DNA of 64,000 bases from an uncultured Clostridia bacterium (GTDB lineage: Bacteria; Bacillota; Clostridia; UMGS1883): assembly GCA_947626145.1 (NCBI GenBank), contig CANQRB010000008.1, positions 1 to 64,000 of the forward strand, in the 5' to 3' direction. Under the pieces are notes generated by a model that had not been told where the DNA came from, did not search any database, and worked only from the letters and a program-made list of their open reading frames with translations. Shown one piece after another: positions 56,552-64,000 of this stretch (within the stretch, counting starts at the first letter, position 1; each line of letters opens with the position of its first letter). The position numbers were made by a program, and so were the translations under genes.

Positions 56552-59519
56552 TTTTCCCACCTCGCTTTAATACACGCTTTGACTTCATACGCTCACGCTT
56601 TATCCGGCTGCCTCTCAGCGTCTCCTTTACAAAGAACTGATTGTCGGTTTTATGATTGTTAGCGGCGGGGTCATACTTGCCGTGGGTATAGTCATGGTTG
56701 ATACGTTCGCCGTTTTCGGCCGGGCCGCGGTTTCGGCTGAAGGTCGTATTGGCGTGAACGCCGGGAGCCTTGCCGGGCCTGTCGGACTTTTTATCAGCCA
56801 AATGCTCATCTTTGCCGTATTCGGGCTTGACCTCCTTTTCAACGGTTCTTTCGGGAGCGGTATAGTTACGGCTCTCGATATTGGTATCGCCGCCGCGCTC
56901 AAAGCTTGTCACTTTGCTCGCTTGTCCCTTGTCGCCGTGACCGGCGTCGGAGGGCTGTGTACTCTTGTTTACAACTGTATTCCCGGTTGCCGAGGGAGCG
57001 GAAGCGCCATTATTGATAACCGTGCTTTCCTTTCCCGCCGAAATCGGGGAGCCTCCGAGAGCCGATGACTTTTCACGGGCAGCATTACTCATGCCGCTCT
57101 GAGAACCGTGCTGTCCTTGCTGGGCGATATTTTGAGCGCCCGAACCTGCGGCCACAGCGCCGGTTTTGCCTGTGTTTTCATGTGTTGACTGAATTTTGGG
57201 TCGCGGAGCGGCGTCCTGATGTGCGGCGGTACGGCCGTCGGAGCTGTTATGCGGCTTTTCTCCGCCCGAAGCGGGCTGAGGCTGCGCGCCAACCGCACCG
57301 TGATCAGCCGTGCTTTTCTGCACATTGGAGACATTGACGGAGCTGTTTTCCGAGGCCCGAACAGATACCCCGCCATTGGCAGGCATTGCCGTGGCACCGG
57401 CAGAGCCGCCGGACTTAGGCAGAGAAGCCGGAGCTGAACTTTTTTGCTGAGTCTGCCCGCCTGCCTGATTTCCGGCAGGAACAGTGCCGGTGTTTTTCGG
57501 AACAGCAGACCGAGAGGTGCCGTCAGGCTTTTGAGCCGTTGGACTTGCGCCGCCGCTTTCCGCTTTAGGTAGATGAGCCGTACCGTTTCGGTTATGAACA
57601 ACATCGGTATTAGCGCCCGATACTTGCGATGAAGCCGCGGCAGAAGTCGAGCTTCCGTGTACATTGCCGTCCTTCGGAAGAGGCACAGCGCCGTGCCCGT
57701 TGTTCGGTATTTCCCCACGAGATGTTTCGGCTCGGGAACTGCCGGACTGAGAGCCGGTAAACTGGGCAGTTGCCGACTGTCCGTCCCGCGTCGGCCCCGA
57801 TTGTGAGGCTTCCGCTTTTGGCAAGGGAGCCGTTGCGCTATGAACGCCTGTACCTTGAACGGAAACGGTATCTCTACCGGGAGCCGCGGCCTCCGACGGT
57901 GCGCCCGCTCTCGGCAAAGTCGCGCCGCCTCCGTGGCTTTCAAGACTGCTGTGCTGTGATGAGGCGGCATTAGAACTCTGACTGACAGCTCCGCCGCTTT
58001 GACTCTTACCGGGCTGCGCGGCTGTAGGAGCATCACTTTTCGGCAGAGGCACGGAGCTGCCTTGCCGCATTGCCGCCGCCTCGGAGCCGTGTATATCCGC
58101 AAGGCTTGTATTTGCGGCCGACTCCGCATTTCGGATTTCGGTTCCGCCGTTTGTAGGCTGAGCGCCCGTGTTCCCGCGTCCTGAGGGAATTCCGGTGGGT
58201 GCTTTGCCGGCCGACGTTTTTCTCTGCAATGGGGGCTGACCGCCGGACGTTCCCTGCGGCCTATGCTCGGCAGACGCGATCGGAGGCGTACCTGAAGTCT
58301 GAACGTCGCCCGCCATACTCGATTGACTGTTTAGCAGCTCGGAGCTTCCGCCGTTAACGGTCGAACTGCTCATATTTGAGCCGCCGTGCCCGCCCGCACT
58401 TGCGCCGCCGACAAAGGTAGTGCCGCCGGTTACAACGGCGCCGCCGACGCTCGACGTGCTTGTACTGCTTTCCGAGGGCGAGCCTTCTCCCATATAGTAC
58501 GAAGCGCCGCCAAGCCCGCCCGCGGCATCTCTGCGAACAGGAGAGGGTCGGTTTTCATAAGGATTGGGCTGCCTGTGGGCGTGCGTCGCACCGCTGCGGT
58601 TCTTTTGTCCGCCCGAAGCGCCGGAAGAAGACGCCGCGGAAGAAGCCCCTCTGATGCTGCGGCTGACGGTGGAACCCAAAGCTCTTGCCGCCATGACCGT
58701 CATCATGCCGGGTATCCTTGATCCTAAGCCGTCGCCGGTATGTGCGGGATTGAGGCCGAGCTTGCCTATATGGCTGTCGATTTTCCGAGCTACACGGGTA
58801 AGCGCCACCACAAACACCAGCCAGATTAGCACACCGCCGCTCGAAATCTGCGACATGGCCGACATTATCAGCTTCAGGAACACGATATTCATTATCATCA
58901 ATATCATCATGGAGCCGTACATACGGCACCAGCCCTTGAAGATGTCGTTTGTGTTCCTGCTGCCGCCCATGGCAAAGGCTAAAGGCGAAAAGAATGTCAG
59001 CACGGAGGTTATGACATAGCGCTCGCCAATCTCAAAAAGCAGCTTCACCATCTGCACCATCAGCACTACGCCGACGATGATAACCAGAAGCCACTTTGCC
59101 TCGCCGCCCAAACTGAACATACTTTCGTCCGGCGTCACTATCTCTATTGAGCTTGGCATTTCCAGAAGGTCTATGACCCTGCCGGTTATGGAAAGCCCAA
59201 TATCGCAGATCTGCCGTGAGGCCATCAGCAGGAATGAAAACACAAATGTTCTTAAAAATATTATCTTTGGATCTTCCGCCTCAAAACCCAGCCCCGACGC
59301 CATGGACTTCACCAGCTGAAATACCATATTGCCGATGAGCAAGGCCCAGCCGAGGGCCACAAAGACATTTACGATCTCCGAGATTACGGGAGCGGTGTCC
59401 TCGAAGTAGTCCAAATTCATTGAAAGCACGCCCAGCAGTTCGCCGGAGGCGTAAGACATGATCTCCACCATGAGCGCGTAGATCCACTCTACCAAGCCTT
59501 TTAGAATTGGCTCTAACAT
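56532..59519 (-). CDS. TrbL/VirB6-type membrane protein with a very long disordered tail
   Basis: 995 aa. Residues 1-270 hold about six membrane helices (for example VFVALGWALLIGNMVFQLV, WLLVIIVGVVLMVQMVKLL, MMILMIMNIVFLKLIM) in the pattern of TrbL/VirB6, the polytopic inner-membrane channel part. Residues 290-995 are low complexity, rich in Ser, Gly, Ala, Gln, Asn and Thr, with recurring PLPK and PRA-type motifs, no cysteine, and a basic end (RIKRERMKSKRVLKRGGKNG). The tail may fill the cell wall or cytoplasmic space as a tether. RBS AAAGGAG before ATG 59519. Confidence 0.85.
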   Translation of the reverse strand: MLEPILKGLVEWIYALMVEIMSYASGELLGVLSMNLDYFEDTAPVISEIVNVFVALGWALLIGNMVFQLVKSMASGLGFEAEDPKIIFLRTFVFSFLLMASRQICDIGLSITGRVIDLLEMPSSIEIVTPDESMFSLGGEAKWLLVIIVGVVLMVQMVKLLFEIGERYVITSVLTFFSPLAFAMGGSRNTNDIFKGWCRMYGSMMILMIMNIVFLKLIMSAMSQISSGGVLIWLVFVVALTRVARKIDSHIGKLGLNPAHTGDGLGSRIPGMMTVMAARALGSTVSRSIRGASSAASSSGASGGQKNRSGATHAHRQPNPYENRPSPVRRDAAGGLGGASYYMGEGSPSESSTSTSSVGGAVVTGGTTFVGGASAGGHGGSNMSSSTVNGGSSELLNSQSSMAGDVQTSGTPPIASAEHRPQGTSGGQPPLQRKTSAGKAPTGIPSGRGNTGAQPTNGGTEIRNAESAANTSLADIHGSEAAAMRQGSSVPLPKSDAPTAAQPGKSQSGGAVSQSSNAASSQHSSLESHGGGATLPRAGAPSEAAAPGRDTVSVQGTGVHSATAPLPKAEASQSGPTRDGQSATAQFTGSQSGSSRAETSRGEIPNNGHGAVPLPKDGNVHGSSTSAAASSQVSGANTDVVHNRNGTAHLPKAESGGASPTAQKPDGTSRSAVPKNTGTVPAGNQAGGQTQQKSSAPASLPKSGGSAGATAMPANGGVSVRASENSSVNVSNVQKSTADHGAVGAQPQPASGGEKPHNSSDGRTAAHQDAAPRPKIQSTHENTGKTGAVAAGSGAQNIAQQGQHGSQSGMSNAAREKSSALGGSPISAGKESTVINNGASAPSATGNTVVNKSTQPSDAGHGDKGQASKVTSFERGGDTNIESRNYTAPERTVEKEVKPEYGKDEHLADKKSDRPGKAPGVHANTTFSRNRGPAENGERINHDYTHGKYDPAANNHKTDNQFFVKETLRGSRIKRERMKSKRVLKRGGKNGSGKQ

Positions 59520-59531
59520 TTCCGCGCTCCT

Positions 59532-59888
59532 TTATTCGATAGTTGCAAGGCCGTTGAGCAGAGGACGAACATAGGCAATGAAAGCGCCGATGCCGTTGAT
59601 GATAGCCCATGCTATCCATATTCGTTTAAGCCAGTCCACGCTCTGGTCAACCTTTTGCTGGTTGTTGGAAAGCTTCATTCCCACAACGCACACGGCGGTC
59701 ATTAGACCGGCCAAAACCGTGCTGATTCCGGCAATCTTGTTATATACGTCAATGATTATTTCATTTGCCACCGTCCACATATCCCTTACGCCATCGTCGT
59801 CTACGGCAAACGCCGGAGCCGCAATGAGCAATATACAGAGCGTGAGCGGCAATACGCGGGGGAGATATTTTTTAAGTTTTTTTATCAT
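59532..59888 (-). CDS. VirB2/TrbC-like pilin or channel subunit
   Basis: 118 aa from ATG 59888 (MIKKLKKYLPRVLPLTL), AAAGGA 8 nt upstream. A basic start and signal-like helix end in APAFAV near residue 29; two further membrane helices follow (VYNKIAGISTVLAGLMTAVCVVGM and IWIAWAIINGIGAFIAYVRPL). Size and topology fit the VirB2/TrbC-type subunit usually encoded beside TrbL. The gene ends 12 bp before the TrbL start. Confidence 0.75.
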   Translation of the reverse strand: MIKKLKKYLPRVLPLTLCILLIAAPAFAVDDDGVRDMWTVANEIIIDVYNKIAGISTVLAGLMTAVCVVGMKLSNNQQKVDQSVDWLKRIWIAWAIINGIGAFIAYVRPLLNGLATIE

Positions 59889-59957
59889 GCTGTCCATCCT
59901 TTCTTAAGTGCGAAGCCGCCGCAGTTATTCCACAGCGGCCTCTGTTTTTTGCATTTA

Positions 59958-62900
59958 TCAATATCCCGTTCTGGGCATATCAATATGCGTATAGCTGTAA
60001 ATTTTGGTCACCCATCTTGATACGGAGGTTATCCACTGACCGTCGTACACGCCGCCGACGTCGGATTGATTTACGACTTCGGAGCCGTTGGGCAGTCCGG
60101 GGATAGTCTTGGCGTACATATAAGGATCCTCTACTTGACTGAATCCCGCGCCCACGCGTCCGAACACGAACATTATCTCCGTGATGTACTCGCCGGAGGC
60201 AAGGCCCAGCGCCGCGGGGGAAATATCCAAAGCGTAGTTCCGGCTTGTGGAAAGATTGTCGTTGATAGTCCGGTACTCCTCGCCGGAAAGATTGGTGCGG
60301 CAGACTATCTTGTAGGACAGTGCCTGATTGTATGTACCGGTCACCAGCTTCTCGCAGCGGATAGCGGAAGAAACGGTATCACGCCAGTAGAAGCTGTCAA
60401 GAGGCACGTTTGAGGTGTTGCCGATGTCCTTGAAGCTGTAGACCACCGGGTTATCGGGCATCACCTCGTTGTAGCCCGTTTTGATGATGGATACCCCTGT
60501 GTGTACGGACTTGTCCGCCACCTCGAAGGAAACAATCTGACCGGCAAACTCAAGATTTGCGGTCATAACCGTATCGTTTACGGAGTAGTAAGCCGGAGCT
60601 TTTGTCTCACGAACGGTGTATACCCCGAGAGCGAGAGCCTTGGAGCTGGCGCGGCCGTTGGCGTCAGTCTGAATTATGTCAACCACGTTGCCGCCGCGGT
60701 CGTAAATCTCAAAGACCGCGCCCTCCAGCAGACTTCCGGCGGGGAGGCCGTTTATCTGATTGTCGTCGGCGGATTTCTTGGTTATCTGTATTTGAGCCAG
60801 CGTCGGGGTGTTGTACCATGTAATGCCCGTGGTCTGGCCGTACTCGACGTAGAAAGTCTTGATTTCCGGGTCTATGGCATAGCCCTGTGGGACGCTGATT
60901 TCACGGATATAGTATTTTCCGTCCGGGAAGTCCCTGTCATCGGTGTACACATAGCCGTTTTGGTCGGTGGTGTACTGGGCCACGGGCGTTCCGTTACGAT
61001 CCGAAATGAGGAAGGTAACGCCGTAAATGCCTTTGCCCGTTACGCTGTCAACCTTGTGGATGAGGAAGCTGGAATTTTTGCGGTTGGTAAAGGTGACGCG
61101 GGTTATCTTGCCGTCCTTTACCTCGACGTCATGAGGCTCGGAATCAAGGATATATCCCTTCGCGGCCTTTTTCTCAATGACTGTGTACCAGCCGTTGGGC
61201 AGGTCGTCGATGTTGATTTCACCGTCCGCGTCCGTGCGGTAAGTGCCAATGCGCTTGCCGTCCATGTACTCAACATCGAACTCCACGTTTTTGATGGGCT
61301 GGCGCGTCTCATCGTCGATTTTTGTTATGCGGAGGCCGCCGATGGGCTCGTTGTAGAAGGTCAATTCATAGATTTTGCCGGACTTGACTTCTATGGTCTG
61401 CGGAGTGGGGTCAAGGGTATAGCCTGATGGGGCCTTGGTCTCCGTGACAACGTATGTACCTGTTGGAAGGCCATAGAGAGCTATGACGCCCTCCTTATCC
61501 GTTGTGAACTTGCCGTTTTCCTCGCCGACCACGCTGCCGTCGCTGTCGGTTATTCTAAATACCGCACCGCGAAGAGGCTTGCCCGTGTGAGCGTCCAGCT
61601 TGTTGATGATCAAGCCGCCCATGGGCTTGTTGAAGAAAGTTATCGTTTGAGTATCGTTGGAGCCGACCTCCACGGTTTGGGAGTTGGTTTCAAGCTCGTA
61701 TCCCTCGGGGGCTTTTGTTTCGGTTATAACAAGAACCGTCCCCGGCTTCACGCCGGTCAATATGATTTGCCCGTACTCGTCTGTGACATAGTACCCGTTG
61801 GAGCTTACCGTCCCGCCGTCGTTAGCGACGTATGCTCCGTCAGCGGTGGTGATGAGGAACTCCGCACCGGCAAGAGGTTCTTTGGTCTCGCTGTCCAGCT
61901 TTTGGACTATGACCTGTCCGCTTGGCTTGTTAAAGAAGGTTATGGTCTGCGTATCGTTAGCCGAAACCTCCACAGTCTGAGATGTCGTTTCCATCACATA
62001 TCCTTCCGGAGCTTTTGTCTCAGTTATTACCAAAACCGTGCCGGGCTTCACACCGGTCAATACGATTTGCCCGTACTCGTCTGTGACATAGTACCCGTTG
62101 GAGCTTACCGTCCCGCCGTCGTTGGCGACGTATGCCCCATCAGCGGTGGTGATGAGGAACTCCGCACCGGCAAGAGGCTGCTTTGATACGCTGTCCAGCT
62201 TCTGGACAATTACCTGTCCGCTTGGCTTATCCGCAAACTCAACCTCAATGTTGGCCTGCTCCTCGCCTGAGATGTACACGGTCTTTTCCGGCTCGGTTAT
62301 CTCGTAGCCGGAGGGGGCCTGTGTTTCCTCGACGATATACGTCCCCGCCGCAAGGCCGGTAATGACTACCGTGCCGTTGACGGAAGTCATATATTCGCCG
62401 ATAACGGTGCCTCCCGTTCCGCTGACTCCCTCAAAGTAGCGGAGTCTAAACTTTGCGCCCTGCAATACGGCGCCGGTAACCGCATCTACCTTCTTGATTA
62501 TCAGCGCCGATTTTGGTGTGTTCGCAAAGGTGAATTCCCTGTTTTCTCCGGCCTTAATATATATCTCCTGTACGTCCTGCTCGGAGAGCATATATCCCGC
62601 CGGGGCCTCGGTTTCGGTGATTTTGTACCAGCCGGTTTTTAGGTCATACAGATGAATGCGTCCGTTTTCGTCTGTCATATAAGAGCCAAGGTCAGTCTTT
62701 TCGCCGGTGTCGGTCTTGTCACTGTTGTAGGACACGCTGAACCTTGCGCCCTTTAGGGGGTTGCCGGTTATGCTGTCCACCTTGTTTATCACAAGGCTGG
62801 GCATGGGGTAATTCTCAAAGTGGACGACGGAGGTTCGGCCCGTTTCGAGGGTTACGAGCTTGGAGTTTGTGTCTATCAGATAGCCCGCGGGCACGGACTT

Positions 62901-64000
62901 CTCTATAACCTCATACACGCCCTCATTCAGATGAGCGAGCCACGCCTCGCCGTTCTCATCGATGACGACGGTGTTTTCCGTACTCCCGTCCGCCAGCCGT
63001 ACAAGGAAGCCCACGCCCGCTATGGGCTTGCCGGTCAGAGCGTCGGTCTTGACAATTTTGAGGGAGGGCTTTTCGGAGTTAAGTATTACGATTTGGCTCT
63101 CTTTTCCGGGGAAAAGCTCCACATGATACTCACGCTCGTTAAGGATATATCCGTCGGGGGCCTCGATTTCCTTAATGGAATACACTCCGGGTTCAAGTCC
63201 ATCAATAAAAATATTTCCGTTGGTGTCCGTTGTCCTGTCGAGGTATCTGCTGCCGTCCTCGATTTTTGCGATGCGGAAGGAGGCGCCCGACAGACATTCG
63301 CCTGTTTTGGCGTCTTTCTTAATTACCTTAAGCGTAGGCTTTTTAGTGTCCGTAAAAACAAAGGTGGCGAATTCGTTGCCGTTTATCTCGATTGTGCGCT
63401 CAGCGGCGTCTATCAGATAGCCGTCCGGGGCCTTGGTCTCGGTGACGGTGTATGCGCCGGCGGGCAGCTTGTCAAGGCGTATCTCGCCGTTTTCATCAGT
63501 TGTATATTCCTTTTCGTAGCTGCCGCCGATTTCCCTTATGACGAATACCGCGCCGGGCAGCGCTTGCATGGTCTGGCTGTCGAGCTTCACAAGTCTAAGA
63601 TAGGGTTTCTGTTCGTTGAGGAAAATCAACGTAGCCGTGTCGCCGGAGTTTTCGGTTATCTCTATGGACTGGGGCGTGGAATTTACAATATGCCCATCGT
63701 CAACAGAGATTTCTTTGACGGTGTAGGTGCCGGGGGTCAGACCGTACAGCAGGATTTCACCGTTTTCATCGGTTTTGTACTCGCCGATCAGAACGGTGTC
63801 ACAGTAGACCTCAAAAGTAACGCCGGGCATGGCCTCGCCGGTCTTGCTGTCGTACTTCTTTATCCGCAGGCTGGGCCGCTTGGTGTCTTGAACGATAAGC
63901 TCGGACACGGCACCGGCCTTGGCCTCAACGTGATAAAGCTCACCGTTAAGCTGATAGCCCTCCGGTGGAGAGGTTTCCTGCACGGTGTAGACACCTTCGC
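59958..64000 (-). CDS. SpaA/Cna-B repeat surface protein (5' end outside window)
   Basis: Over 1341 aa visible; the frame is open to the right edge, so the N-terminus and start lie beyond 64000. Twelve complete Cna-B/SpaA-type domains and part of another, each beginning like LRIKKYDSKTGEAMPGVTFEV (the Lys for an isopeptide bond) and ending in ETKAPEGY (the catalytic Glu). Then a ~190-aa unique region with FYWRDTVSS. The last residues are HIDMPRTGY: a sortase-like MPRTG motif right at the C-terminus, with no membrane helix or basic tail after it. It probably forms a stiff rod on the cell surface for mating-pair contact. Such proteins recur beside T4SS genes in Clostridia ICEs. Confidence 0.88.
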   Translation of the reverse strand, partial: EGVYTVQETSPPEGYQLNGELYHVEAKAGAVSELIVQDTKRPSLRIKKYDSKTGEAMPGVTFEVYCDTVLIGEYKTDENGEILLYGLTPGTYTVKEISVDDGHIVNSTPQSIEITENSGDTATLIFLNEQKPYLRLVKLDSQTMQALPGAVFVIREIGGSYEKEYTTDENGEIRLDKLPAGAYTVTETKAPDGYLIDAAERTIEINGNEFATFVFTDTKKPTLKVIKKDAKTGECLSGASFRIAKIEDGSRYLDRTTDTNGNIFIDGLEPGVYSIKEIEAPDGYILNEREYHVELFPGKESQIVILNSEKPSLKIVKTDALTGKPIAGVGFLVRLADGSTENTVVIDENGEAWLAHLNEGVYEVIEKSVPAGYLIDTNSKLVTLETGRTSVVHFENYPMPSLVINKVDSITGNPLKGARFSVSYNSDKTDTGEKTDLGSYMTDENGRIHLYDLKTGWYKITETEAPAGYMLSEQDVQEIYIKAGENREFTFANTPKSALIIKKVDAVTGAVLQGAKFRLRYFEGVSGTGGTVIGEYMTSVNGTVVITGLAAGTYIVEETQAPSGYEITEPEKTVYISGEEQANIEVEFADKPSGQVIVQKLDSVSKQPLAGAEFLITTADGAYVANDGGTVSSNGYYVTDEYGQIVLTGVKPGTVLVITETKAPEGYVMETTSQTVEVSANDTQTITFFNKPSGQVIVQKLDSETKEPLAGAEFLITTADGAYVANDGGTVSSNGYYVTDEYGQIILTGVKPGTVLVITETKAPEGYELETNSQTVEVGSNDTQTITFFNKPMGGLIINKLDAHTGKPLRGAVFRITDSDGSVVGEENGKFTTDKEGVIALYGLPTGTYVVTETKAPSGYTLDPTPQTIEVKSGKIYELTFYNEPIGGLRITKIDDETRQPIKNVEFDVEYMDGKRIGTYRTDADGEINIDDLPNGWYTVIEKKAAKGYILDSEPHDVEVKDGKITRVTFTNRKNSSFLIHKVDSVTGKGIYGVTFLISDRNGTPVAQYTTDQNGYVYTDDRDFPDGKYYIREISVPQGYAIDPEIKTFYVEYGQTTGITWYNTPTLAQIQITKKSADDNQINGLPAGSLLEGAVFEIYDRGGNVVDIIQTDANGRASSKALALGVYTVRETKAPAYYSVNDTVMTANLEFAGQIVSFEVADKSVHTGVSIIKTGYNEVMPDNPVVYSFKDIGNTSNVPLDSFYWRDTVSSAIRCEKLVTGTYNQALSYKIVCRTNLSGEEYRTINDNLSTSRNYALDISPAALGLASGEYITEIMFVFGRVGAGFSQVEDPYMYAKTIPGLPNGSEVVNQSDVGGVYDGQWITSVSRWVTKIYSYTHIDMPRTGY
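61626..62225 (-). repeat. Two tandem 300-bp repeats in the SpaA-like gene
   Basis: 61626-61925 and 61926-62225 are nearly identical and encode the two adjacent domains that contain ITTADGAYVANDGGTVSSNG. The remaining domains are diverged, so this is a recent unit duplication that may vary in copy number. Confidence 0.85.

Noticed and set aside
57089-58129. 346-codon minus-strand open frame in another phase
   Set aside because: Overlaps the low-complexity tail of the TrbL-like gene; composition is Arg/Leu/Pro rich as expected for a shifted reading of that tail.
1-64000. tRNA, rRNA or known riboswitch
   Set aside because: I saw no cloverleaf with CCA-adjacent stem, no rRNA-like segment and no riboswitch consensus I recognise; a covariance-model scan was not possible here.

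Overview
The window looks like part of a large integrative and conjugative element (ICE) from a Clostridia-type Bacillota, probably an anaerobic gut or rumen relative of Oscillospiraceae/Lachnospiraceae. The reasons are strong AGGAGG ribosome binding sites, a Gram-positive type IV secretion (T4SS) gene set of the Tn1549/CTn kind, cohesin and dockerin modules, SpaA/Cna-B repeat surface proteins and a YolD/UmuC-type repair pair. Nearly all genes lie on the minus strand and read leftwards. No rRNA, tRNA or CRISPR array was seen.

Layout. (1) 1-965 is a tyrosine recombinase whose last part is lost near base 72. A perfect-consensus promoter fires away from it. (2) 1205-12667 is a leftward operon of DNA-processing genes: a sigma-like protein, a ubiquitin-like/JAB fusion, an E1-like ThiF protein, a DNA methyltransferase, an E2-like PRTRC-B protein, a Rad52-type annealing protein, an SbcC/Rad50-like ATPase, a DnaG-like primase and several unknowns. 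(3) 13114-15136 reads rightwards and holds a Y-family DNA polymerase plus YolD. (4) 15188-21910 is a cargo block: SLOG protein, a 164-bp MITE-like element, Rpn-type nuclease, ATP-dependent DNA ligase plus Ku (NHEJ), a CE15-like esterase, PhzF and an APH(3')-like kinase. (5) 22040-31179 is a second leftward operon: helicase, DnaN-like clamp, SSB, MoxR-type AAA ATPase with a VWA partner, and unknowns. Operons 2 and 5 start from two copies of the same ~230-bp promoter and leader, which carries two terminator-like hairpins in tandem, so they probably form one regulon. (6) 31720-44262 is a secreted-protein locus: three large proteins ending in a cohesin-dockerin-cohesin tail, two of them with different peptidoglycan-hydrolase-like N-termini, and a small stalk/NPCBM protein. 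(7) 44368-45710 is an intact tyrosine recombinase gene and a strong outward promoter between perfect 25-bp inverted repeats. (8) 45776-64000 is the conjugation module: S1 protein, RepA/DUF6017-like, VirD4, a replication-relaxation-like protein, VirB4 in two genes, PrgI, C39 peptidase, TrbL/VirB6, a VirB2-like pilin and a SpaA-repeat surface protein running off the right edge.

How it may work together. The two leader-controlled operons supply a replication and recombination kit for the element's DNA, and the right-hand module supplies the transfer channel. The most interesting part is 31.7-45.7 kb. If the recombinase inverts the segment between its inverted repeats, the consensus promoter that now runs into a terminator would read leftwards instead, into the small surface gene and perhaps the three cohesin-dockerin proteins. 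That would be a self-contained phase switch for a surface network made of proteins that carry both halves of the cohesin-dockerin pair. The sequence supports the architecture; inversion and assembly are inference.
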